A program made the translations under genes and the position numbers. Positions 36,147 through 44,953 of a stretch of 64,000 bases of DNA are shown one piece after another. The notes beneath the pieces are model-generated. The model was given only the letters and a program-made list of their open reading frames with translations, was not told the origin of the DNA and did not search any database. Origin of the DNA: JAJFJD01 sp965228695 (GTDB taxonomy: Bacteria > Pseudomonadota > Alphaproteobacteria > UBA8366); NCBI GenBank assembly GCA_965228695.1, contig CBDDIB010000002.1, forward strand, positions 3,286,001 to 3,350,000, written 5' to 3'. The number at the start of each line of letters is the position of its first letter. Within the stretch, counting starts at the first letter, position 1.

Positions 36147-38300
36147 ATGAAGCAAGTCGTACAGCACTATCGCAGCGGCAAGCTGAGCGTGGAAACCGTG
36201 CCGGCGCCCACCGTGCAGCCGGGATGCCTCCTGGTGTCCACGCGGGCGTCCCTGATCAGCGTCGGAACCGAGCGGGCGACCGTCGGCATGGCCAAGAAAA
36301 ACCTGGTCGGCAAGGCGATGGATCGGCCGGACATGGTCCGGAAGGTGATCCAAAAGGCACAGAAGGACGGGATCGTCGAGACGGCGAAGATGGTGTCGTC
36401 GCGGCTGGATGCGCCGGTTGCGCTTGGCTATAGCTGTGCCGGCACAGTCCTCGGCGTCGGCGCGGGCGTCGACGGTTTTTCCGTGGGCGACCGGATTGCC
36501 TGCGCCGGACAGAATTACGCCTCGCATGCGGAGGTCGTGTCGGTGCCCCGCAATCTCTGCGTCCGAATTCCCGATGCGGTGAGTTTCGAGGACGCGGCCT
36601 ACGTCACTATGGGCGCGATCGCCTTGCAGGGCGTGCGGCAGGCCGACCCTAAGTTGGGCGATGTGGTGGCCGTAATCGGCTTGGGCCTGGTCGGTCAGTT
36701 GACCGTCCAATTGCTCAAGGCCAATGGCTGCCGCGTGGTCGCCTCCGATCCGGAAGCGGAAAAGCGGACCGTCGCCGAATTGCTCGGGGCCGAGGTCAGT
36801 GTCGCGCCGGGCGATTTGCTTGCATCGGTATCGGCGCTCACCGAGGAGCACGGGGCCGACGCCGCCGTGGTGACCGCCAGCACGAAGGACAATGCGCCGA
36901 TCATCGCCGCGGGCGAGGTGGTACGCAAGAAGGGGCGGGTGGTCGTCGTGGGCGCGGTCGGCATGGACCTGCCGCGCGAACCGTATTACGCGAAGGAGTT
37001 GGAACTCCGCCTGTCTACATCCTACGGCCCCGGCCGGTATGACTTGGAATACGAGGAAAAGGGTCGGGATTATCCCTACGGCTATGTCCGGTGGACCGAG
37101 AACCGCAACATGGGCGCGTTCCTGGCCTTGATCGCGGACGGCAGCCTAGATGTGGCCGCCCTGACCCATCACCGCATTCCCATCGAAGAGGCCGAGGCGG
37201 CCTACGGCAAGATTCTAGACGCGGCGGAAAGTCCGCTGGGTGTTCTTCTGACCTATCCGGGCGCGGTCGACGATGCGGCTGACCGCAAGATCGAATTGCG
37301 GGCCAGCGTGTCGGCGGAGCGCGTCCGCATCGGCCTCATCGGGGCGGGAAGCCATGTGAAGGATATGCTGGTTCCGGCGTTGAAGGGCTTGCAAGGCGTC
37401 GATATCGCCGCCGTCTGCACCCAGCGCGGGATGAATGCCAAGACTCTGGCCGAACGCCTCGGGGCCGGGTATTGCACCACGGATATGGACGAGGTTCTCG
37501 GCGATGCTGCGATCAACACGGTAATCATCGGCACACGGCATAACCTGCATGGACCGATGGTTCTAGCGGCGTTGCGGGCCGGCAAGCATGTCTTCGTCGA
37601 GAAACCGCTTTGTCTGACGGCGGACGAGTTGCAGGAGATCGAAACGCTCTACGCAACGAAGGCGCGGGACGGTTTGCGGCTTTCGGTCGGGTTCAATCGC
37701 CGGTTTTCCGATCACTGCATGGAGGCGAAGAAGTTTCTCGGCGAGCGGCGCAATCCGCTTGTTATGGTTTATCGCGCCAACGTCGGCGCCTTGCCTATGG
37801 ATCATTGGACGCAGGATCCGGATGTCGGCGGCGGCCGCATCCTGGGCGAGGCATGTCATTTCGTCGATTACATGCAGGCCTTGTGCGGTGGATTGGTCGA
37901 AACCGTTCATGCCAGCAGTATTGCCGAGCACACGTCGGGGATAACGCAGGATCAGTCGATCATCTCAGTGACTTTTTCGGACGGCTCCGTCGGGACGGTT
38001 GTGTATGCCGCCGGTGGCGACCCGGGCCTGGCCAAGGAACGCTGCGAGGTCTTCGGCGACGGCTGCAGCATCGTCATGGACGACTTTGCTCGCTCCGAGT
38101 TCTTTCGCGGCGGACAGCGGACGCGGTTCAAGTCCAACGGTCGCGACAAAGGGTTCGCGCAGCAAATGGCGGCCTTCTGTAATTCGATCACCGAACCGGA
38201 TGGCCCCGGCATGTCCTTCGAGTCGATCGTCGCGGTGACCCGGGCGTGCCTGGCCGCCGTCGATAGTATGCGGTCCCGCACCGTACTCGATATCGAATAG
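36147..38300 (+). CDS. Bi-domain oxidoreductase: zinc-type alcohol dehydrogenase fused to Gfo/Idh/MocA
   Basis: A 717-residue natural fusion. Residues 1 to about 370 are a medium-chain dehydrogenase-like domain (ALGYSCAGTVLGVGAGVDGF; Rossmann VAVIGLGLVGQLTVQLLKAN). Residues from about 390 are a Gfo/Idh/MocA domain with RIGLIGAGSHVKDMLVPAL and the diagnostic EKPLCLTADEL. Such fusions occur in exopolysaccharide clusters beside heparinase-like genes, as here (41-base gap to the next). They probably oxidise, reduce or epimerise a sugar nucleotide or uronic acid; the substrate is unknown. No sign of an assembly-made fusion: the linker is smooth and in frame. Confidence 0.88.
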   Translation: MKQVVQHYRSGKLSVETVPAPTVQPGCLLVSTRASLISVGTERATVGMAKKNLVGKAMDRPDMVRKVIQKAQKDGIVETAKMVSSRLDAPVALGYSCAGTVLGVGAGVDGFSVGDRIACAGQNYASHAEVVSVPRNLCVRIPDAVSFEDAAYVTMGAIALQGVRQADPKLGDVVAVIGLGLVGQLTVQLLKANGCRVVASDPEAEKRTVAELLGAEVSVAPGDLLASVSALTEEHGADAAVVTASTKDNAPIIAAGEVVRKKGRVVVVGAVGMDLPREPYYAKELELRLSTSYGPGRYDLEYEEKGRDYPYGYVRWTENRNMGAFLALIADGSLDVAALTHHRIPIEEAEAAYGKILDAAESPLGVLLTYPGAVDDAADRKIELRASVSAERVRIGLIGAGSHVKDMLVPALKGLQGVDIAAVCTQRGMNAKTLAERLGAGYCTTDMDEVLGDAAINTVIIGTRHNLHGPMVLAALRAGKHVFVEKPLCLTADELQEIETLYATKARDGLRLSVGFNRRFSDHCMEAKKFLGERRNPLVMVYRANVGALPMDHWTQDPDVGGGRILGEACHFVDYMQALCGGLVETVHASSIAEHTSGITQDQSIISVTFSDGSVGTVVYAAGGDPGLAKERCEVFGDGCSIVMDDFARSEFFRGGQRTRFKSNGRDKGFAQQMAAFCNSITEPDGPGMSFESIVAVTRACLAAVDSMRSRTVLDIE

Positions 38301-38340
38301 AATGGCGGATCATCCGACCCGCTGCTGCTGAAGACATCCT

Positions 38341-40236
38341 ATGGAACGGCTCTCCTGGTACCTAAAGCGCTTGTCCATCATGGATATGCGCGAAGTGCCG
38401 CATCGCCTCCGCGAACATGCGTGGATCTTCCGTCTGCGCCGCCAGCAGAACCGGTTGGACCGCGCCAATTCGGCGCGCGCCGAGGATGAAGCCGTCAACC
38501 GATGCGTGGGGCAGGCGGACGCGCAATTGCCGTCTCTCCCATGGGATTTTTCCCCTACGCCGGAAGAGGTGAAAGCCTTACTGAAAGGGGAAGCGTCCGC
38601 CCTCGGATTTCGTTGGCGCTGGCGCGACGACCCCGCGGTTTGGCACACCGGACCGGACAGCCGGCGACTATGGCCCAAGTCTTTTTTCGCGGATATACCG
38701 TATCGACTTGGGAATTCCTATGGGGATGCGCGGCTGATCTGGGAGCCGTCGCGGCTGCAGCAGCTCATTCCGCTTGCCCTTCTTGCGGCACGGGAGCCGA
38801 GTGAAGACACCGTGGCGGCGGCCGATTTGTTGGAACACCAGGTGCGGTCCTGGCTTGGCGCCAATCCACCCTTTCGCGGCGTCCATTACATTTCGGCAAT
38901 GGAGTGCGGCTTGCGCATCATCGCGGTCTGCCATGCGCTCGACATCGCCCGCGGCGCCCTTGAGGATCCTGTCCGAACCTGGACCGCCGGCCTGCGCATT
39001 GTCGGTACGCACGCGCCCTTCATCCTCCGGCGATTGTCGCTCTATTCGTCGGCGGGCAACCATACGATCGCCGAATGTGCGGCCCTGGTCTACGCCGGCA
39101 CCCTGTTTCCGGAAATCCCGGAATCCTCGGTCTGGCGGCGGCGTGGATTTGCGATCCTTGAGCAGGAGGCCGAACGACAGGTGCTTCCCGACGGCGGCGG
39201 GATCGAACAGGCAATCTGGTATCACCGTTTCGTCGTCGATCTGCTCGATCTGGTTGTCCGGTTGCTGGCGTACCGGAACGAGGAGGTGCCGGAGCGCCTC
39301 TCGAGCGCCGTGGAGCGGGGGCGCCGGTTTCTGACGGCCTTTCCGGGGCCGAACACGCTGCCGCCGTTCGGTGACAGCGACGGCGGGCATGCCTTGTCGC
39401 CGCATCTCGCTCTGGATGGCGAAAGGGTGCCGCCGCGGACCGCCACATTCGAAGACAGCGGGTACACCGTGATGACGGCCGATAGCGCGTCGTCCAGCCG
39501 TCTGATCTTCGATCATGGCGGCCTCGGGATGGCGCCTGCCTATGGCCATGGTCACGCCGATGCCCTGTCGGTTTCCCTGTATCAGGGTGATCGCGCCTTG
39601 CTTCTCGATACCGGGACGTTGACTTATACGGGCGACGCCCTGTGGCGGCGGTATTTCCGGGGCACGCCCGCGCATAACACGGTCACCGTCGATGAACAGG
39701 ATCAGGCTCGACAGGAAACGCCCTTTCAATGGTCTGATCCGTACATCTGCACGGTGGTTCGGCAGGAGGACACGGAAGCATCGATTCGGACGATCCTGGC
39801 CCGGCATGACGGCTATGCCGCCTTAGGGGTGACACATTGGCGCGGTATTGCCTGCCGGGACGGTGCCTGGACCGTGATCTGGGACTATCTGGACGGCGAC
39901 GAGGACCATACCGTGGACCTGCATTGGCATTGTGATGATATCGACGTGGACGGCGACGGATTCCGGCTGTTGGCGGCGGATCCATCGATCTTCGTCAAGG
40001 TCGACGGTGCGCCTGTTCAGCGATTCCACGCATCGGAGAACCCGCGGCTCGGCTGGGTTTCGCCGATCTATGGGCGCTATCGCGGGGCGACGACCCTGCG
40101 GAGCCGGTATAAAGGGCCGCTGCCGCACCAATTCAGGACGGTTGTCGGGATCGGCGGTGCTGCGCCCGATCGATCACTCGTCGAGAAACTTATTTCCCGG
40201 ATGGAGCAGTGGGTACGTGACGCCGCGACGGATTGA
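38341..40236 (+). CDS. Heparinase II/III-family protein
   Basis: A 631-residue protein with the (alpha/alpha) toroid N-terminal half and beta-sandwich C-terminal half of the alginate lyase/heparinase II-III superfamily. Likely active-site stretches are NHTIAECAALVYAG, IWYHRFVVDLLDL and YGHGHADALSVSLYQ, followed by GTPAHNTVTVDEQDQA. There is no obvious signal peptide, so it may be cytosolic or use an unusual export route. The family cleaves uronic-acid polysaccharides by beta-elimination, which fits the uronate genes upstream. In EPS clusters such proteins may trim the polymer. Overlaps the next gene by 20 bases. Confidence 0.87.
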   Translation: MERLSWYLKRLSIMDMREVPHRLREHAWIFRLRRQQNRLDRANSARAEDEAVNRCVGQADAQLPSLPWDFSPTPEEVKALLKGEASALGFRWRWRDDPAVWHTGPDSRRLWPKSFFADIPYRLGNSYGDARLIWEPSRLQQLIPLALLAAREPSEDTVAAADLLEHQVRSWLGANPPFRGVHYISAMECGLRIIAVCHALDIARGALEDPVRTWTAGLRIVGTHAPFILRRLSLYSSAGNHTIAECAALVYAGTLFPEIPESSVWRRRGFAILEQEAERQVLPDGGGIEQAIWYHRFVVDLLDLVVRLLAYRNEEVPERLSSAVERGRRFLTAFPGPNTLPPFGDSDGGHALSPHLALDGERVPPRTATFEDSGYTVMTADSASSSRLIFDHGGLGMAPAYGHGHADALSVSLYQGDRALLLDTGTLTYTGDALWRRYFRGTPAHNTVTVDEQDQARQETPFQWSDPYICTVVRQEDTEASIRTILARHDGYAALGVTHWRGIACRDGAWTVIWDYLDGDEDHTVDLHWHCDDIDVDGDGFRLLAADPSIFVKVDGAPVQRFHASENPRLGWVSPIYGRYRGATTLRSRYKGPLPHQFRTVVGIGGAAPDRSLVEKLISRMEQWVRDAATD

Positions 40237-40963
40237 ATTGCTGGGCGTTCCGGTCGACTGCGTGACCATGGCGCAGGCGGTCGACTTCATCGATGCGCGC
40301 GTCGCCTCCGGTAAGGAGTGCGCGGCGGTGGTCGCCGTAAACCCGGAGAAGATCATGCGGGCCCGGGCCGATTCCTTCTTGTTGGACAGTTTGCGGCGAG
40401 CGGCGCTACTGATTCCCGACGGTATCGGTGCGGTTTGGGGAGCCCGGTTGCTGGCGGATGCGGAAATCGGCCGCGTTCCCGGCGCCGAATTGATGCCGGC
40501 CATTTGCGCCCGTGCGGCGGAAAAGGGCTTTGGCGTGTTTTTGTTCGGCGCGCAGGAAGAGGTCAACGCAAAGGCGGCGGAGGTCCTGCCGGTCCGGTAC
40601 CCGGGCCTGCGGATCGCGGGACGGCGCAACGGATATGTCGACGCGGACGCGATGCCCGCCTTGATCGACGAGATCAACCGAAGCGGCGCCGACGTGCTGT
40701 TCATCGCGTTGGGGAGCCCGCGGCAAGAGGAGTGGATCGACCGGAACATCGGATCGCTTCGCGTCAAGGCCGTGCAAGGCGTGGGCGGAACCTTCGACGT
40801 CCTGGCCGGCCGCGTCCAGCGCGCCCCCGAGTTGTTTCGACGGTTGAACCTCGAATGGCTCTATCGTTTGTTGCGCGAACCGAAACGGCTTTGGCGGCAG
40901 CGGGTGCTTTTGTTCTTTGCGCTGGCCATCATCGCCGAGCGTCTAAAACCCAAGACAGGGTAA
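40217..40963 (+). CDS. WecG/TagA/CpsF-family glycosyltransferase
   Basis: A 248-residue GT26 enzyme. GTG 40217 with GGAG at 40203-40206 is preferred because homology begins at PRRIELLGVPVDCVTM; the open frame runs further upstream inside the heparinase-like gene. Motifs are VAVNPEKIMRAR, PDGIGAVWGARL with the conserved Asp, LFGAQEEV and ALGSPRQEEWI. The family transfers ManNAcA (WecG) or ManNAc (TagA) to the lipid-linked first sugar. With wecB and wecC in the same operon a ManNAcA donor is likely. The C-terminal amphipathic helices bind the membrane. Confidence 0.9.
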   Translation: MTPRRIELLGVPVDCVTMAQAVDFIDARVASGKECAAVVAVNPEKIMRARADSFLLDSLRRAALLIPDGIGAVWGARLLADAEIGRVPGAELMPAICARAAEKGFGVFLFGAQEEVNAKAAEVLPVRYPGLRIAGRRNGYVDADAMPALIDEINRSGADVLFIALGSPRQEEWIDRNIGSLRVKAVQGVGGTFDVLAGRVQRAPELFRRLNLEWLYRLLREPKRLWRQRVLLFFALAIIAERLKPKTG

Positions 40964-41036
40964 CGGCGTGCGGGTAGCCTGTTGGAACGGCATTGTCTTG
41001 GAATAGAAATGCACGCTTGTCGTCTGGACTAGCAGA

Positions 41037-43739
41037 ATGTGGAGACGAATTTTGACCTTGGGCCGATGGGTGGCAGTGCTGCTTTCAATGCTTTCCGCCC
41101 CAATTTCCGGCGCGCAGTCCGAGAATCTCATCCCCAACAGCAGTTTCGAGGCCGGCATCGATTATCGGTTTGCCGTTGGCCGATGGCTTGTCGACGGTCT
41201 GCCGAGCGCTAGCTTGGATAAGTCGACGCGCGTCCATGGAAGCGTCAGCCTCAAGATACCGTTTTCCAGGACAGCGAATACGCCCGGAGACCGGTTTGCC
41301 GGCATAACCTTTCGGTCCGCATTACCGGTCCGCGTAACGCAGGGGCGGCAGTACACATTTTCGGTCTACGTGAAGAGTGACCGCCCGGGTTCGGGCCGGA
41401 TCTTGGTGGGGCAGGGGGCGCCAACCGACTCCAAGTCCAGGCCGGTCGCGTCCAGCCAAATCCAACTAACCCGCACGTGGCGACGCGTCAGCATGAGCTT
41501 TACGGCCGAACAGGACGATCTCCTGTATTGGTCGATTTCGAAACCGTCGCGGAAAGCGGGACATCTATGGCTCGATGCGGTCCAATTCGCCGAAGGCGGG
41601 CTGCGAAACTTTGCGGTTGCGGCACCCGTGGAGGCGGCGCTGACCAGCCCCCGCTTGGGGCGGATATTCGCACCGTCCGAGCCCGTTACCTTGACGATCG
41701 GCATGCGCAATGACGGCAAGTCGGCGGCAACGGCGTCCTATCGCCTGGCAATTTACGATTTCTACGGGCGGAAGCTCCGCGACGATCCTATCTCGAAGCA
41801 ATTGCCCGCCGGCGCCACCGTGGCGGTACCGGTCAGCTTGACGCAGAACCCCCGAGGACTTTTTCGCGCCGTTCTTCGGCGCGCTGGTGCCGCCGAACCG
41901 GAAAGCGAACTGCATTTCACGGTGCTGCCGCCGCCACGCCCCATCAAGCCGGAGGACGGCGCATTCGGGGCGTACCTGACGATCGCGCCGGAGCCGCTCG
42001 AGATCGCGCAGCGCATGGGGTTCCGCAGCATTGCCATGCTTACCTCCAACCGGGCGATGAACTATTGGGATCTCGTCGAGCGCAAGCGCGGCCAATTCAC
42101 CTGGTTCGACAAAGAAATCGATATGGCACGGGCGCGCGGCTTCGATCTTGTCTTCAATTTGGAACCGTGCCGTATACCGCGCTGGGCAAAAAAGATGTCG
42201 CGGGACGAACGGCGCGCGGCGTGGGCGAATTATGTGGGCGAGATGGTCCGGCACTACAAGGGCCGAGTGGATTACTGGACCATCGGCGACGAGGTGGGCG
42301 ATCTCCGCAAGAAATCCTATAAGCGAAAATGTTGGAATTCGGCTGCGGAGTATGCCGACTGGCACCGCAGCGGGCACCGCGCGATCAAATCGGCCGATCC
42401 GTCGGCGAAGGTCGTTTTGAACGGGTGGCCCGGGTTCAATGCGGACTTGTTCAAGACCTTGGACCCGGCGACGGTCGATATCGGCGGTGTAAATGCTTTT
42501 CATCTGCCGGACCGTTACCTGCCGCAAGCCCGGCGGGAGTTCGACGCCGCCGGGGTCAAGGAGCGGTGGGCGCCCGGTATCGGTTTCGGGATCGAGACCT
42601 TCTATCGGCGTTTGATCGCAAAACACCGCCTGAAGAACGTGCATGACGACAGTTGGCGCGCGCTCAACATCGAGCTTACGAAAGCGGTCGTTCGAACGTT
42701 CGCCTTGGGGTTCGACCGGTTCTACCAGTACACCGCAACCTATGTTGGCAACACGAACAAGTATTCCTGGTTCGAGGCCGACGCCGGGCTGAAGCCGACC
42801 GGCACGCAGTTCGCCGCGCTGGCATGGTTCCTGGATGGTTTCGAACGCGCGGCGGAAGTGGCGACCGGCCAGCGGGAAAGGCGATGGTCGGCCCATCGTG
42901 TGGATCGGAAGGACGGCAAGACGATCTTCGTCCTGTGGGGGAACGGCAGTACGGATCAATCCGTTCGGCTGAAATTAGCCTCGAATGAAGGAATGGTGCT
43001 CTACGATCATTTCACCAACCCGCTGCCGTTTGCCGGAAATAAAGCGGGCGTCGAATTGAAGTTCGGTCGAGAGCCGGTTTTCCTTGAGGTGCCACGCGCG
43101 CTGGCCGCGGGTGTGGAAACGGCCATGCGGAATGCCGAATACCGCATCGATCGCTTGCCGCCGGCGAAATCGGCCGCGAAGGCCGGTCGCTACGCGGTTC
43201 TCGAAGGGCTGGAGGACGGCCTGTACCGGCACCGCCCGAACATCAGCCTCTGGTATCGATCCCGGAAACTCGGCTGGGTCGAAGTCATGCGGCAGCGGCA
43301 GTCGTCCTATCCAGGCCGTTACGAGGCGACCGAACAGGGATTCCGCGTGACTTGGGCGATACCGTCCAATGCCGGATCGTTCTTCCTGGAGCCCGGCAAA
43401 TTCCCGGCCGACCTGGTGGATGGGGCGAGCTACGTGCGGCGTCTTCCCAAAAAAACGAAATTGCGCCGGGAAAGCGGCCGAATCGTCATCGGGACCAAGC
43501 GGCCGTCCGCCGCCGAAAAGCCGCCGGTTCCCACGGGCGGCACGACGCCGGTGGACTACGTCTTCGCGATGCGTAACGGCTTGAAGGTCATAGTCGACGC
43601 ACGGTCCGATGCGTCATCGGACGCATTTCCCCAATGGCGTCTGTTGCAACGCGGGAAAAAGGATATCTTTCTGCACAAATATTATCGGCGCGGGGAAGCA
43701 GACCCCACCATCACGACGGTCATCTCAGTCGCTGAGTGA
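41037..43739 (+). CDS. Exported glycoside hydrolase-like protein with N-terminal carbohydrate-binding module
   Basis: A 900-residue protein with an N-terminal signal peptide (VAVLLSMLSAPISGAQS). Residues about 25-175 look like a CBM4/9-type jelly roll (ENLIPNSSFEAGIDYRF). A beta-rich spacer follows, then from about residue 300 a TIM-barrel resembling GH39/GH10-type enzymes: NYWDLVERKRGQFTWFDKEI, YWTIGDEVGDL (candidate acid/base Glu), and FGIETFYRR (candidate nucleophile region). The C-terminal 250 residues are beta-rich. It should act on polysaccharide in the periplasm or outside. It is the last gene of the operon and overlaps the next, convergent, gene by 15 bases. Family number is uncertain. 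Confidence 0.75.
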   Translation: MWRRILTLGRWVAVLLSMLSAPISGAQSENLIPNSSFEAGIDYRFAVGRWLVDGLPSASLDKSTRVHGSVSLKIPFSRTANTPGDRFAGITFRSALPVRVTQGRQYTFSVYVKSDRPGSGRILVGQGAPTDSKSRPVASSQIQLTRTWRRVSMSFTAEQDDLLYWSISKPSRKAGHLWLDAVQFAEGGLRNFAVAAPVEAALTSPRLGRIFAPSEPVTLTIGMRNDGKSAATASYRLAIYDFYGRKLRDDPISKQLPAGATVAVPVSLTQNPRGLFRAVLRRAGAAEPESELHFTVLPPPRPIKPEDGAFGAYLTIAPEPLEIAQRMGFRSIAMLTSNRAMNYWDLVERKRGQFTWFDKEIDMARARGFDLVFNLEPCRIPRWAKKMSRDERRAAWANYVGEMVRHYKGRVDYWTIGDEVGDLRKKSYKRKCWNSAAEYADWHRSGHRAIKSADPSAKVVLNGWPGFNADLFKTLDPATVDIGGVNAFHLPDRYLPQARREFDAAGVKERWAPGIGFGIETFYRRLIAKHRLKNVHDDSWRALNIELTKAVVRTFALGFDRFYQYTATYVGNTNKYSWFEADAGLKPTGTQFAALAWFLDGFERAAEVATGQRERRWSAHRVDRKDGKTIFVLWGNGSTDQSVRLKLASNEGMVLYDHFTNPLPFAGNKAGVELKFGREPVFLEVPRALAAGVETAMRNAEYRIDRLPPAKSAAKAGRYAVLEGLEDGLYRHRPNISLWYRSRKLGWVEVMRQRQSSYPGRYEATEQGFRVTWAIPSNAGSFFLEPGKFPADLVDGASYVRRLPKKTKLRRESGRIVIGTKRPSAAEKPPVPTGGTTPVDYVFAMRNGLKVIVDARSDASSDAFPQWRLLQRGKKDIFLHKYYRRGEADPTITTVISVAE

Positions 43740-44876
43740 CCCGGGCGTTTGATCCAAAATTTCGAGCAGATGGTCGGCGACATGCGCGATGCTGAAATGG
43801 GCACGTGCGTAGTCCTGGCGGCGTTGTCGAGCCTCTGTAGAATCATTGAGATAGGTGAAAATTGCGTCCCGAGCTTCGCCGACCGAGGTGACGCATCGGC
43901 CTAGAACGGGATTGTCGAGAATGCCGTTCGGATTGACATCGATGGAGACGACCGGCATGCCCCGCGACCAGGCCTGCACGAATGTATTCGGAAATCCCTC
44001 ACTCTCCGATGTGCAGATGAAGAGGGCCGCCCGGTCGAACCAGGTCAGGGTCTCCTCGAACGGCACGTTGGTAAGCCACGTAAAATTCGGCGCATCTGAC
44101 TCGTATTCGTGGAAGGGTTCGGCGGGCGTGTGAGGGTCCTTCGGGACGGTTTTGGAAATCATGATGAATTCGATTTCCAGATCTTTGCATTTCTTGACGA
44201 CGTCCAGGAATAGTTCCGGCCGTTTCACCTTGCTGAAACCCCCGACCCAGAGCGCGACCGGTGGCTTGTCTTTCTCCGGCACCGTCTCGGGAATGTGATG
44301 TCCTGACGGAAATCGGAAGGCCTTTCGACGAAAATGATCGCGAAACAGGCGTTCCTGGATCGGGTTCTGAACGCAGGGGTGGGTCACTAGCCGCATGCCG
44401 TATTCCCGGCTGCGGTCCTTGAGCCAAGCATGAGCGAAAAGCGGCCAGCGCTTATAGGCCGGCCGGGCCTTGCGGTTGAGGATTTCCCGCAGCATACCGA
44501 TGAACCGGTTTCGCACCGGAGAAGCGTTGTCGGTACAAATCCAAACGAATTTTGCACCGTGTTTCCGGCAGTACCGGCCAAGCGCCGACTCGTATCCCGA
44601 CGTATAGCGATGGAGAACGACATCGGGACGGATGCGGCGCAACGCCGCCGCATAACCGGGCATCGCGAGGAGATTGAAGTGGCGCAGATGTTTCAGCCAA
44701 TGGACTTGTACATCATCGAGCGTCTCGATCGTACCGCCCCGGCCGGATAAACTCTCGCAAACATAGGATACGGTATGGCCGCGCGACGCCAATTCACGGG
44801 CTATTAGCCACGCCTGGACTTCGGCACCGCCCACACGTTCGCCGTAATAATACTTAGCGACGATGCAAATATTCAT
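43725..44876 (-). CDS. GT4-type glycosyltransferase
   Basis: A 383-residue GT-B fold enzyme. N-terminus MNICIVAKYYYGERVGGAEV with the acceptor-side GGAE loop; C-terminal donor site ESEGFPNTFVQAWSRGMPVV with the EX7E-like pattern typical of family 4. It should add one sugar from an NDP-hexose to the lipid-linked repeat unit on the cytoplasmic side. It runs against the operon and is convergent with the hydrolase-like gene, its start being 77 bases from the divergent flippase gene. Confidence 0.88.
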   Translation of the reverse strand: MNICIVAKYYYGERVGGAEVQAWLIARELASRGHTVSYVCESLSGRGGTIETLDDVQVHWLKHLRHFNLLAMPGYAAALRRIRPDVVLHRYTSGYESALGRYCRKHGAKFVWICTDNASPVRNRFIGMLREILNRKARPAYKRWPLFAHAWLKDRSREYGMRLVTHPCVQNPIQERLFRDHFRRKAFRFPSGHHIPETVPEKDKPPVALWVGGFSKVKRPELFLDVVKKCKDLEIEFIMISKTVPKDPHTPAEPFHEYESDAPNFTWLTNVPFEETLTWFDRAALFICTSESEGFPNTFVQAWSRGMPVVSIDVNPNGILDNPVLGRCVTSVGEARDAIFTYLNDSTEARQRRQDYARAHFSIAHVADHLLEILDQTPGSLSD

Positions 44877-44953
44877 TTAATACCATAATGGTGTTGAGCG
44901 TGTTGTCGGTGTATACACCGACTGGATAGTTTTCATAAGCCTGCTGATCGCGA

